DNA from: Devosia sp. Root413D1
GTDB lineage: Bacteria; Pseudomonadota; Alphaproteobacteria; Rhizobiales; Devosiaceae
Direction: 5' to 3'
DNA length: 64,000 nucleotides
Assembly: GCF_001425235.1 (NCBI RefSeq)
Contig: NZ_LMEA01000002.1
Location: 17,974 to 81,973, forward strand
Below are positions 9,279 to 17,387 of this stretch, one piece after another (position 1 is the first letter of the stretch; each line of letters starts with the position of its first letter). Below the pieces are notes generated by a model. It was not told where the DNA came from. It was given only the letters and a program-made list of their open reading frames with translations, and searched no databases. The translations under genes and the position numbers were made by a program.

Positions 9279-10204
9279 ATCCTGCCACCACGTTCCCCGT
9301 CCACGGCGTGTTCAGCGCCGCGGCGACGCCGGTCCTCGCCGATGGCGCGCCGGATCACGAGAGTTTTGCGAGCCACGCCAGGGCGCTGCTGGCCGAAGGG
9401 TGCGACGGCATTGCGCTGCTCGGCACCACCGGGGAAGCCAACTCGTTCAGCCTCATGCAGCGCCGGCAGCTGCTCGAGCACGTCATCGCCGCGGGCGTCG
9501 AGCCCAAGCGGCTGTTGCCCGGCACCTCGCAGACCAATGTTGCCGATACGGTGGCGCTGACCCGCCATGCGCTCGATGCGGGCGTCGCCGCCAGCGTCGT
9601 GCTGCCGCCCTTTTACTACAAGGGGGTGAGCGACGAGGGGCTGTTCCGCTTTTATGCCGAGGTGATCGAGGGGGTGGCGAGCGATAGCTTACGCGTCGTC
9701 CTCTACCACATCCCGCCGATCGCCCAGGTCGGCATCTCGCTGGAACTGACCGCCCGGCTGCGCGAGGCGTTTCCGGGCATCATCATCGGGGTCAAGGACA
9801 GTTCGGGCAAGCTCGAGAGCATGGCGGCCTTCGCCTCGGCCTTCGAGAATTTCGCCGTGCTGGCCGGCGCCGACCCGCTGATGCTGCCGCTGCTCAGGGC
9901 CGGCGGCGCCGGGTGCATCACCTCGAGCTCCAACCTGATCGCCAGGCACCTGCGCGTAGTGTTCGACAACTGGTTCGATCCGCAGAAGGCCGCCGAAGTC
10001 GAGGCAGCGCAGGGGCGGATCAATGCCTGGCGCGACCTTTCCAACGCCTATGTGCAGTTGCCGACCATCAAGGCGATGCTGGCCAAGCGCCGTGGCCACG
10101 ATGGCTGGACGCGGGTGCGGCCGCCGCTGGTCGAGCTGACGGCAGACGAGATCGCCACGGTCTGGGCTCGGATGGGCGAACTGGAGGCGGCGGACAATGT
10201 CTGA
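9275..10204 (+). CDS. dihydrodipicolinate synthase / N-acetylneuraminate lyase family protein
   Basis: A 309-residue class I aldolase-fold enzyme. [10 protein letters not shown] is the GxTGE substrate-carboxylate motif, LYHIPP carries the catalytic tyrosine, and IIGVKDSSG carries the Schiff-base lysine, so the active site looks intact. Family members cleave or condense 2-keto acids. The genuine lysine-pathway DapA is normally not in a catabolic operon, so this one more likely works on a 2-keto (deoxy) acid in the pathway of its neighbours. It overlaps the PdxA gene by four bases and the dehydrogenase gene by eight. Confidence 0.9.
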   Translation: MNPATTFPVHGVFSAAATPVLADGAPDHESFASHARALLAEGCDGIALLGTTGEANSFSLMQRRQLLEHVIAAGVEPKRLLPGTSQTNVADTVALTRHALDAGVAASVVLPPFYYKGVSDEGLFRFYAEVIEGVASDSLRVVLYHIPPIAQVGISLELTARLREAFPGIIIGVKDSSGKLESMAAFASAFENFAVLAGADPLMLPLLRAGGAGCITSSSNLIARHLRVVFDNWFDPQKAAEVEAAQGRINAWRDLSNAYVQLPTIKAMLAKRRGHDGWTRVRPPLVELTADEIATVWARMGELEAADNV

Positions 10205-11333
10205 CGCCGTGCTCTCCATGGCCCGCCCCATCACGTTGCTGCAGCCATCGCGGCTCGAGATCGGGGCAGGGGCGATTGCCCGGCTCGGCGCCTGGGCCGC
10301 CGGCTATCGGCGCATCTTCGTCGTCGCCATGCCGCCGACCGTCGGCTTTGTCGAGCGCATCGGGCTCAGCGGGGAGGTCGCGACCTATATCGATATTCCG
10401 CCCGAGCCCGATCTCCCCGCCGTGGAGGCGGTGCTGGCAGCCGCGCGGGCGTTCCGTCCCGACCTGGTGATCGGGCTCGGCGGCGGCTCGGTGATGGATG
10501 TGGCGAAGCTCGTTGCTGCGCTCTGGGACAGCGAGCAGGCAGTGCTCGATGTGGTGGGTGTCGACAAGCTCGCCGGCCGCCGCTCCGCCCTCGCCCAGGT
10601 GCCGACGACCTCGGGCACCGGCTCGGAAGCCGGCATCCGCTCGCTGGTCACCAACCCCGCGACGCTGGCGAAGCTGGCGGTCGAGAGCCGGCACATGCTG
10701 GCCGATATCGCGGTGCTCGACCCCGAACTCACCTATTCGGTGCCGGCGGCGGTTACCGCAGCCACCGGTATCGATGCGCTGGCGCATTGCGTCGAGGCTT
10801 TCACCAACCTCAAGGCGCACCCGCTGATTGACGGTTATGCGCGGTTGGGCATCGAACTCGTCGGTCGATATCTGCCGCGCGCCGTCGCTGATGGCGCCGA
10901 TACCGAAGCGCGCGCCGGCATGATGCTGGCGTCCTACTATGGCGGTCTCTGCCTCGGTCCGGTGAATACGGCCGGCGGGCATGCGCTGGCCTATCCGCTG
11001 GGGACGCGCCTCAAGCTGCCGCATGGCCTCGCCAACGCCATCGTCTTTCCGCACGTGCTGGCGTTCAACACCACCGCGCGCCCCGACAAGACGACTGAGA
11101 TCGTCACGGCACTCGGCCTCGGGCAGCTGGCCGATGCGCGGGAGGTGCTGGCCGGAAGCATGGCCTATTGCCGTGACCTCGGCATCGAGATGAGCCTTGC
11201 GCGCCATGGCGCGCAGGAAGCCGAATTGCCGGTCTGGGCCGAGGAGGCTTTCGCCATAAAGCGCCTGATCGACAACAACCCGCGCGCCCTGGGGGTTTCC
11301 GACATCCTGACGATCTACACCAGCGCGCTGTAG
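10197..11333 (+). CDS. iron-containing alcohol dehydrogenase
   Basis: A 378-residue group III alcohol dehydrogenase. GLGGGSVMDVAK is the NAD(P)-binding GGGS motif; VPTTSGTGSEA is family-typical. Metal ligands are visible in GIDALAHCVEAF and in the GGHALAYPLG ... PHGLANA pair. Such enzymes reduce aldehydes or oxidise alcohols, or reduce maleylacetate. As it is co-translated with the DapA-family lyase, it may act on the aldehyde released by that enzyme. The substrate is inference only. Confidence 0.92.
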   Translation: MSDAVLSMARPITLLQPSRLEIGAGAIARLGAWAAGYRRIFVVAMPPTVGFVERIGLSGEVATYIDIPPEPDLPAVEAVLAAARAFRPDLVIGLGGGSVMDVAKLVAALWDSEQAVLDVVGVDKLAGRRSALAQVPTTSGTGSEAGIRSLVTNPATLAKLAVESRHMLADIAVLDPELTYSVPAAVTAATGIDALAHCVEAFTNLKAHPLIDGYARLGIELVGRYLPRAVADGADTEARAGMMLASYYGGLCLGPVNTAGGHALAYPLGTRLKLPHGLANAIVFPHVLAFNTTARPDKTTEIVTALGLGQLADAREVLAGSMAYCRDLGIEMSLARHGAQEAELPVWAEEAFAIKRLIDNNPRALGVSDILTIYTSAL

Positions 11334-11362
11334 TCGCAGCAAACATTGTTGAGGAGGAGCAA

Positions 11363-12262
11363 ATGCTCAAACCCGTCATTTTCGGGATCGCTATCGCATG
11401 CCTGGTCGCCGGCATGGCCCACGCCGAAACCAGGACAATCGACGCCGCCGGGATCAGCTTCAGCGGCACAGAGCTCTACTCCGACATCCAGTATTCGACG
11501 TCGGCGCTGGGGCTGATGCGCAACGAGCTCTATCTCGACCTGCTGCGACCCACCAGCGCCGCGCCGGCGCCGGTCATCGTCTTCGTCACCGGCAGCGGCT
11601 GGCGCGCAGTCGAGCGCGAGCGGCTGCTGCCGCAGCTGGTCCGCTTCGCCGAGGCGGGTTTCGCGGTCGCCTCGATCGATTATCGCGGCATCGGCGAGGC
11701 GAAATTCCCCGAGCCGCAGATGGACGTCAAGGCGGCGGTACGGTTCCTCCGCCACAATGCGGCGCTCTACAATCTCGACCCGGAGAGGATTGCGGTGTTC
11801 GGGCCCTCCGCCGGCGGGCATCTGTCGCTCATTGCCGGTCTCACCGGCAATGAGGAAGCCTTCGTCGACGACCGGCTACCGGGCGTGTCATCGGAAGTCG
11901 CCGCCATCGCGGCATTCTACCCGGCGGCGTATCTGGGGGAAGCGGGTGAGGCCGGCTACGACCTCGCCAGCCTCCATATGGGTCTGTCGGTGCATGACAA
12001 GGCCAATGCCGAAGCGGTCAATCTCGCAACACCGGCCAGTCACGTCACCGAGGCCAGCCCGCCGGTGCTGCTGATTCATGGCACCGAGGACAAGATTGTA
12101 CCGATCGATCAAAGCCAGCGCCTCTACGACGTGCTGATCGGCAAGGGCGTCGATGCGACGTTCATCACTGTCGCGGGGGTGGGGCACGATTTCGAGCAGA
12201 TGACCAGCGTGCCTGAGGTCACCGATGCGCTGATCGGCTTTTTCGAGCGGACCCTGAAATGA
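11363..12262 (+). CDS. secreted alpha/beta-hydrolase (esterase, BD-FAE/LipA-like)
   Basis: A 299-residue protein with a clear signal peptide (residues 1-21, cleavage after AHA). The nucleophile elbow is GPSAG with Ser149, followed by GHLSL. The acid lies near HGTEDKIVPID and the histidine in GVGHDFEQM, so the triad appears complete. It starts 29 bases after the alcohol dehydrogenase stop behind gaggagg, and the next element is a strong hairpin, so it probably belongs to the acid-sugar operon. A periplasmic esterase there could release the imported acid from an ester. This link is inference. Confidence 0.87.
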   Translation: MLKPVIFGIAIACLVAGMAHAETRTIDAAGISFSGTELYSDIQYSTSALGLMRNELYLDLLRPTSAAPAPVIVFVTGSGWRAVERERLLPQLVRFAEAGFAVASIDYRGIGEAKFPEPQMDVKAAVRFLRHNAALYNLDPERIAVFGPSAGGHLSLIAGLTGNEEAFVDDRLPGVSSEVAAIAAFYPAAYLGEAGEAGYDLASLHMGLSVHDKANAEAVNLATPASHVTEASPPVLLIHGTEDKIVPIDQSQRLYDVLIGKGVDATFITVAGVGHDFEQMTSVPEVTDALIGFFERTLK

Positions 12263-12265
12263 CCT

Positions 12266-12298
12266 GCGGATCGCGCGGCAGCCGGCCGCGCGATCCGC
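12266..12298. terminator. bidirectional hairpin between convergent genes
   Basis: A perfect 14-bp stem, GCGGATCGCGCGGC with GCCGCGCGATCCGC and a 5-base loop, begins four bases after the esterase stop codon and lies before the convergent TetR gene. Only two T residues follow directly, so it is an imperfect intrinsic terminator but the clear end of the plus operon. Confidence 0.7.
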
Positions 12299-12325
12299 TT
12301 CAGCACTTGCCTCGCCTTGCACCGG

Positions 12326-12949
12326 TCAGTGCGGCAGGATCACCCGCACGCGGCCGGCGATTTCCGCCATGATGTCGTCGACCGAGCCCGTGGCGTTGAT
12401 GGTGGCCGCCATGCTGACGAACATGATCGTCGAGACGATCTGCGCCAGGGTGGCGGCGACGTCCGGTTCGATGCGCTCGTTCCGACACAGAACCGCGGCG
12501 ACTGCCGCTTCGGTCTTGAAGGTGAGGGTCAGGGCATCGCGGTGGTGCGGTTCGTCGGGGTCGCCGAAGACCAGTTCGCGCAGGTACGCCCGCCCGTTCT
12601 CGACATTGACGCGGTTGCATTCGACGATCGGGCGGATGATGGCGAGCACCCCATCGAGCGCTCCGGACGTGGCTTCGGCGGCGGCCCGGCCTTGCTCGAG
12701 CGCCTCGACATAGCCCGAGTTCTGCACCAGCAGCAGCAACTCGCTTTTGCTTTTAGCATAAAGGAACAGCGTGCCGGTGCCGATGTCGGCCCGGTCGGCG
12801 ATCTGTTGCGTGGTCACCGCATCGACGCCGTGAGCCTCGAAGAGCTGGCGCGCGGCGGCGACGATCCGGTCGAGCTTGTCCTGCTTGTTGCGCTCGCGAC
12901 GTCCCACCGGTTTCGGTCCGGCCGGCGGCATGTCCTCCAAGGTCTTCAC
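12326..12949 (-). CDS. TetR family transcriptional regulator
   Basis: A 207-residue regulator. The N-terminal helix-turn-helix spans about residues 20-65 (IVAAARQLFEAHGVDAVTTQ, then IADRADIGTGTLFLYAKSKS). The remaining helices form the variable ligand-binding domain. The gene lies at the end of a minus-strand operon behind an EthD-like gene (2-base gap) and a hydrolase gene. The palindrome TGAATGCATTCA in the spacer of the operon promoter is its probable binding site, so it would be an autoregulated repressor induced by a hydrolase substrate. Confidence 0.93.
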   Translation of the reverse strand: MKTLEDMPPAGPKPVGRRERNKQDKLDRIVAAARQLFEAHGVDAVTTQQIADRADIGTGTLFLYAKSKSELLLLVQNSGYVEALEQGRAAAEATSGALDGVLAIIRPIVECNRVNVENGRAYLRELVFGDPDEPHHRDALTLTFKTEAAVAAVLCRNERIEPDVAATLAQIVSTIMFVSMAATINATGSVDDIMAEIAGRVRVILPH

Positions 12950-12951
12950 CG

Positions 12952-13737
12952 TTACTCCTGATAATGGGGAAGGATGACGCCATCCCGCACGAACGTCAGT
13001 GCCTCGGCGACCTGATAGGCGTGGGCGGCAGAGGCGATTTGGGCCAGCCCGATCGACAGACTAGCCAAACTGCGGCCCGCAAAGAAGGCCGCCTGCGTGG
13101 CCGTGTCGGGGAAGCCGAGCATCACCGAGGCGTGGAACTGCTGATCCCCGGGATTGTCGTGCGCGACATTGGGGGTGTTCCACAGGGCCTTGCTCCAGGG
13201 CAGGAAGGTTTCGGTTCTGAGCTCCTGCAACGCTCCCGTGCCGGCAAGGGCAGGCGCCAGCTGATCGTTGATGAACCTGCGAAAGGCGCGGCCGCCGACC
13301 CCATCCCGCCGCCGCAGATAGACCAGCACCCGGGAGGCAACCCGTTCGCCCGGCCGCGCAACGTCGTACCAGCGCGACCAGTTCGGCAGACCCAGATAGA
13401 GCAGGGTGCGCCGGAACACGTTGACCTCGTCCTTGAACGCCAGCTTGTTCTGCTCGCGCCCGGCCAGCACCGAGAACGCCGACTGGAACGCCACCTGGGC
13501 GACGCCGTCGATCCGGCGACCGGCGGGAATCTCGGTTTCGAAACCCGGGGTCGCCGGCCACAGCCCCGGGTTCGTCTCAGCGAGGTGAGTCTGGCGATAC
13601 TCATGGAGGCCCGGGCTTGCCGAGATGATCTTCGAATGCGGCCCTTTCCAGTAGTTCATGCCGGTTTGGCGGGGCTGGTCGGAACGCATCCACAACAGGA
13701 TCGAAGAGGAGAAGCGCCTGCTGAATGTCGTGCTCAT
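12952..13737 (-). CDS. EthD-like / dimeric alpha-beta barrel protein with two repeats
   Basis: A 261-residue protein of unknown function. The segment YWKGPHSKIISASPGLHEYR resembles the EthD pattern (a tryptophan/basic residue, GPH, then a Y-Q-H turn). A second, weaker copy appears near residues 155-200 (FRRFINDQLAPALAGTGALQ), suggesting an internal duplication. The ATG at 13737 is chosen over one 78 bases upstream because aaaggacgag precedes it and it begins just after the hydrolase stop codon. It shares an operon with the hydrolase and TetR gene and may act on the same small hydrophobic molecule. Confidence 0.72.
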   Translation of the reverse strand: MSTTFSRRFSSSILLWMRSDQPRQTGMNYWKGPHSKIISASPGLHEYRQTHLAETNPGLWPATPGFETEIPAGRRIDGVAQVAFQSAFSVLAGREQNKLAFKDEVNVFRRTLLYLGLPNWSRWYDVARPGERVASRVLVYLRRRDGVGGRAFRRFINDQLAPALAGTGALQELRTETFLPWSKALWNTPNVAHDNPGDQQFHASVMLGFPDTATQAAFFAGRSLASLSIGLAQIASAAHAYQVAEALTFVRDGVILPHYQE

Positions 13738-13750
13738 TTTGCTCGTCCTT

Positions 13751-14614
13751 TCAGCGATCGAGGAATGCGACGGCGAGCGGGGCGAACCTGTCGTGGAACT
13801 GGAAGATGCCGCCATGGCCGGAGTCGGGATAGATGATCAACTCGGAACCCTTGATGCGCCGATTGAGATCCGTCGAGAGCACGGAAGGCACCATCCGGTC
13901 ATTGTCGCCATTGGCGATCAGGGTGGGCTGGGTGAGCCTCGAGAGGTCCGCCGGAGCCGAGCGCCCCCACTTGCCGATCGCCTTCAGCTGCGTCCGGAAC
14001 GCCTTGAGCGTCACCGGCACGTCGCGGTCGGCGGTCCGCTCCTTGAGCCGGTTGACGAAGGCCCGCGCCGCTGGCTTGCCGCTGGCGTTCCGGTTGAAGA
14101 ACAGAAATTCCTTGGGGTCAGACCCGGTCAGGGTCGCACGGAGGATGTCGAAATAGGTGACACCCGCCACCTTATCGATGTCCTTGCCGCCGGCCGGGCC
14201 GGTGCCCGTCAGGATCAGCTTGCGGACCAGGCCGGGGTGCTTGTCGACCAGCGCCTGGGCGACGAAACCGCCGAGCGAAAACGAGAAGATATCGATCCTG
14301 TCGAAGCCGAGGGCCTTGATGAAGGTGAAGGCGTCGTCGGCCATCGCCTCGATGCTGTCGGGCACCTGGCCGCTCGAGCCGCCGACGCCGCGGTTGTCGA
14401 AGGTGATGACGTGGTGACCCCTGGCGATCGGGTCGATGAGGCGCGGGTCCCAGTTGTCGAGGTTGGCGGCGAGGTGGACGAAGAAGACGACGGGGATGCC
14501 GCCTTTCGGCCCCAGCTCGCGATAGGCGTAGGTGACGCCGCCGGCGGTGATCGTTCGCCCCGGTGCATCCTTATAGGCGGTGATGACAGTGTCGTTCGAG
14601 TGATGCGCGTTCAT
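13751..14614 (-). CDS. alpha/beta-hydrolase fold protein
   Basis: A 287-residue hydrolase without signal peptide. VVFFVHLAANLDNWDPR is the oxyanion-hole region (HLA in place of the more usual HGF/HGG), and FSFSLGGFVAQ is the nucleophile elbow with a central serine. DSGHGG near the C-terminus carries the histidine. Close relatives include epoxide-hydrolase-like and haloperoxidase-like enzymes. The ATG at 14614 is preferred, with gggagc eight bases upstream. It is the first gene of the TetR-controlled operon. Confidence 0.88.
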   Translation of the reverse strand: MNAHHSNDTVITAYKDAPGRTITAGGVTYAYRELGPKGGIPVVFFVHLAANLDNWDPRLIDPIARGHHVITFDNRGVGGSSGQVPDSIEAMADDAFTFIKALGFDRIDIFSFSLGGFVAQALVDKHPGLVRKLILTGTGPAGGKDIDKVAGVTYFDILRATLTGSDPKEFLFFNRNASGKPAARAFVNRLKERTADRDVPVTLKAFRTQLKAIGKWGRSAPADLSRLTQPTLIANGDNDRMVPSVLSTDLNRRIKGSELIIYPDSGHGGIFQFHDRFAPLAVAFLDR

Positions 14615-14673
14615 GTGGGTGCTCCCTGGATGAATGGCGGCAGCCAAAGTCGATCCGTCATTCTGATTGCACT

Positions 14674-14702
14674 CAAATATGAATGCATTCAGTTTTTGTC
14701 AA
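14674..14702 (-). promoter_or_regulatory. sigma-70-type promoter with TetR-type operator in the spacer
   Basis: On the minus strand TTGACA (14702-14697) and TATTTG (14679-14674) are separated by exactly 17 bases. The spacer contains the perfect 12-bp palindrome TGAATGCATTCA (14680-14691). Transcription would start near 14667 and reach the hydrolase ATG at 14614. The layout fits repression by the TetR protein encoded at the end of the same operon. Confidence 0.75.
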
Positions 14703-14944
14703 TGGAGGCTGCTGGCACAACCGTATCCGGCACCCTGCATGCGGTCCTTCTCGAGCGCTTCCTCGTCCGCGTCGCCGCGCTGCGGCTCGGCGATCCGCTC
14801 GGCGACGGGTGATCTCGCCGGCAAGGGCGGATTTTCTGGTCTAGGAGCGTGCAGGCGGGAGAGGGTATGCCGACTGCGAGATCGCGCGCGGCGAGTCTCT
14901 GGGTTAGGCGGGGCCCGTTGCGGCCGGCGGGCTGCGGTTGGCCA
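14703..14944. other. gene-free stretch, nothing recognised
   Basis: Between the promoter above and the 3' end of the SpeE-like gene no coding, RNA or repeat signal could be supported. Short frames here lack ribosome-binding sites and family resemblance. Confidence 0.5.
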
Positions 14945-16504
14945 TCAGCGGTAGTACTGCCACCCGGCCAGGTAGTCGTCGAGGATGGTCGGCCTGTCCA
15001 GGGTGCTGACCCCGGCATTGGCGACGATGGTGTCCTTGTCGAACTGGAAGTGCTTGGGGATGTCGTCGGCTTCGAGGTAGCGCGTCGCAACGGCGAGCCG
15101 AGGCTTGTCGAGGTCGAGCGCCACGTCGCTGGCGAGGACGAAGCCCCATTCGCCGAACGAGGGCACGTTGAGGTGGTAGGGGTAGGTCCGCTCGAAGCCG
15201 CCGGCGCGGACCGTGGCCTCGATGCTCCAGAACGCCCGGGGCGAGAAATACGGGCTCGTCGCCTGCGTCACGAACAGTCCGCCCGGCGCGAGGCTCCGGT
15301 GCACCAGCTGGTAGAACTGCTTGGCATAGAGCCGCGCCAGCCCGCTATTGTTGGGGTCGGGCAGGTCGGCGATCACCAGGTCGAACGGCTCGCTGTTCTC
15401 CCGCAGGTATTCGAACGCATCGCCGATCACCACCTGCACCCGGGGTGAATCGAGACTGCCGCCATTGAGCTCGCGGATGCCGGCATTGCCGCGCGCCAGG
15501 GCGACGACTGCGGGGTCGAGGTCGACGAGCACGATCTCGGCAATCGCCTGGTGCTTCAGCAGTTCGCGCGCCGCAAGCCCGTCGCCGGCGCCCAGCAGCA
15601 GCGCGCGCCTCGGCGGCCGCGGGCTGAGCCCGAGCGGGATGTGCACCAGCGCCTCATGGTAGCGGTACTCGTCAACCGAGGAGAACTGCAGGTTGCCATC
15701 GAGATAGAGCCGCAGATCGTCGCGGTCGCGGGTCAGGACGATGCGCTGGTAGCGGGTCTGCTCGGCGTGGACGATCCGATCCTCGTAGAGGCTCTGGTCC
15801 CACTTGTCGAGGAAGGCATGCGACAGGGCGATCATGCCGCCGAGGAACACCGTGACCGCCACGCTGAGCGCCAGCATCGCGCGCGCCGGCTTGCCGATCT
15901 CCTCGCCGAAGACGCGCAGCATGACGAAGCCGATCGAGACGTTGGCAAAGCCGAACAGCAGCGACGACTGGTAGATGCCGAACACCGGCAAGAGGAAGAA
16001 CGGGAAGGCGATAGTGGCGATCAGCGCGCCCAAATAGTCGAAGGACAGGATCGAGGCGATGTTGATCTTGAGCGGGTTGTAGCGGTCCATCAGCCGGGTG
16101 AGAAACGGGATCTCGAGCCCGATCAGCACGCCGATACCGACGGTCAGCACCAGGTAGGCGTGGAAAAACAGCTCGGTCCAGGCATAGGCAAAATAGAGGA
16201 TCGGGATGCTGAGCCCGCCCAGCGCCGCCAGCGCCAGCTCGATGATGACGAAGCGGCCGAGCATGTGCCGTTCGATATAGCGCGACAGGAAGGTGCCCAG
16301 CCCCATCGCCGCCATGTAGATGCCGATGGTGAGCGAGAAGAACTTGATGCTGTCGCCGAGAAAATACGAAGCCGTGGTGGCGATGAGCAGCTCGTAGATG
16401 ATCGAGCAGAGGCCCGATACGAAGGCCGAAAACACCAGGGCCAGCACCTGGCGGCGATTGCCGCCTGCGGCCTGGTCGGCCGCTTCGGTTCCATCAGTGG
16501 TCAT
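14945..16504 (-). CDS. membrane-bound spermidine synthase-like aminopropyltransferase (SpeE fused to membrane domain)
   Basis: A 519-residue protein. Residues about 20-235 hold some seven hydrophobic helices (for example QVLALVFSAFVSGLCSIIYE). The C-terminal half is a class I methyltransferase-fold spermidine synthase domain with LLLGAGDGLAARELLKH, an acidic strand end LVDLDPAVVALA and catalytic-region IADLPDPNNSGLARLY. Soluble SpeE lacks the membrane part. The ATG at 16504 overlaps the preceding stop (ATGA); upstream open frame is a shadow of the neighbouring gene. With SpeD encoded in the same operon, it probably transfers an aminopropyl group to an amine or other acceptor at the membrane. 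Confidence 0.9.
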   Translation of the reverse strand: MTTDGTEAADQAAGGNRRQVLALVFSAFVSGLCSIIYELLIATTASYFLGDSIKFFSLTIGIYMAAMGLGTFLSRYIERHMLGRFVIIELALAALGGLSIPILYFAYAWTELFFHAYLVLTVGIGVLIGLEIPFLTRLMDRYNPLKINIASILSFDYLGALIATIAFPFFLLPVFGIYQSSLLFGFANVSIGFVMLRVFGEEIGKPARAMLALSVAVTVFLGGMIALSHAFLDKWDQSLYEDRIVHAEQTRYQRIVLTRDRDDLRLYLDGNLQFSSVDEYRYHEALVHIPLGLSPRPPRRALLLGAGDGLAARELLKHQAIAEIVLVDLDPAVVALARGNAGIRELNGGSLDSPRVQVVIGDAFEYLRENSEPFDLVIADLPDPNNSGLARLYAKQFYQLVHRSLAPGGLFVTQATSPYFSPRAFWSIEATVRAGGFERTYPYHLNVPSFGEWGFVLASDVALDLDKPRLAVATRYLEADDIPKHFQFDKDTIVANAGVSTLDRPTILDDYLAGWQYYR

Positions 16505-16731
16505 TTGCCGCCTTCCGGCCCACCGCCGACAATGCCGAGGCCGCCGGCGCTGCCGGTGCGCGCGCTGCGATCGTGGTAGGTCTCCACGCCGCCACGGAAC
16601 CATGGCCGGGAGCTGTAGCCACGGTAGCCGGCGTGGCCGAACCCGTCGCCGGCGACGTAGAAAAGCGCGATGTAAACCGCGCCCAGGCCAACCAGGGCGA
16701 TCAGCACGGCGTTGCGGGTCGGCGAGTTCAT
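16501..16731 (-). CDS. small membrane protein with glycine-rich tail, unknown function
   Basis: A 76-residue protein. Residues about 7-27 form one membrane helix (AVLIALVGLGAVYIALFYVA). The rest is rich in glycine, tyrosine and arginine (GYRGYSSRPWF, GSAGGLGIVGGG). It is locked between its neighbours by ATGA overlaps on both sides, which is strong evidence that it is real and co-translated. No known domain was recognised. By context it is a component of the DUF350/SpeD/SpeE membrane module. Confidence 0.8.
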   Translation of the reverse strand: MNSPTRNAVLIALVGLGAVYIALFYVAGDGFGHAGYRGYSSRPWFRGGVETYHDRSARTGSAGGLGIVGGGPEGGK

Positions 16732-17378
16732 CGGAACACCCCAAGGAGCTTCATGACCGTCCGGTTGGCGATCTCGTTCATCACCAGCCCGGCCAGCAGC
16801 GTCACGATGCCGAAGATCAGGTGCGGAATATTGCTGCCCCTGGTGCGGCGGATGTTCACCTCGATCCGTTCGGGCCGCAGTTCGCCCTGGGTCTTGAAGT
16901 TAAGGTAGAACTCGCCGGCCTCGGGGATGGTCAGGTTGAGATTGTAGTTGTTGTCCGTCTCGTCCCACGGGCCGTCGTCATAGCCGGTTTCGTGCCAGAG
17001 CTCGCTGCCGAAGCCCATCAGGTAGTTCTGCCGGGCATCGAGCAGTTCGCCCTCGATGAACACCCAGGAATTGACGGGTAGGTTGGCCTTGACCGACACC
17101 CAGATGCTCTGGCCCGGGCGAGCGATGGTGAAGGGCCCGACCATGGCGTAGTCGAGCGCCGCGAACTGCTCGCCCGGCTCGAGCGGGGTCGGATCCTCAA
17201 GCGCCGGAGCGTATTTCAGGCTGCCGCTGAAGATCTTGTCCAGGGGCACACCGAGAACGAGCGAGGTGAGCAGGCCGAGCAGCCCGAAGACGATGAACAC
17301 CGCCCCCAGATAGCCGAGATGCACCCCGGCTTTGGCCGGAGCGGCGGGCGCCGGCCGCGACGATGCTGAAACCCGCAT
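16728..17378 (-). CDS. membrane-anchored protein with extracytoplasmic beta domain, unknown function
   Basis: A 216-residue protein. Hydrophobic segments at about 20-45 and 185-205 flank a soluble domain rich in aromatic and acidic residues (WHETGYDDGPWDETDNNYNL). With two helices the middle domain would lie outside the cytoplasm. The domain alternates short strands (INVSVKANLP-like, FYLNFKTQGEL) and could be a beta-sandwich. No family was recognised. It begins ten bases after the DUF350 gene stop and overlaps the 76-residue gene, so it belongs to the same transcript. Confidence 0.8.
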   Translation of the reverse strand: MRVSASSRPAPAAPAKAGVHLGYLGAVFIVFGLLGLLTSLVLGVPLDKIFSGSLKYAPALEDPTPLEPGEQFAALDYAMVGPFTIARPGQSIWVSVKANLPVNSWVFIEGELLDARQNYLMGFGSELWHETGYDDGPWDETDNNYNLNLTIPEAGEFYLNFKTQGELRPERIEVNIRRTRGSNIPHLIFGIVTLLAGLVMNEIANRTVMKLLGVFR

Positions 17379-17387
17379 CGGCCGCCC

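Noticed and set aside
8328-10204. Assignment of the PdxA and DapA-like genes to vitamin B6 and lysine synthesis
   Set aside because: Their overlap with a BNR gene and an alcohol dehydrogenase gene, and the divergent DUF1537 kinase, point to catabolism instead.
14702-14812. A short plus-strand peptide beginning MEAAGTTVSG
   Set aside because: No ribosome-binding site, overlaps the -35 box of the minus-strand promoter, and no family resemblance.
16505-16744. An N-terminal extension of the SpeE-like protein to 16744
   Set aside because: The extension is Arg-rich shadow of the 76-residue gene; the ATG at 16504 overlaps that gene's stop codon and begins just before the first membrane helix.
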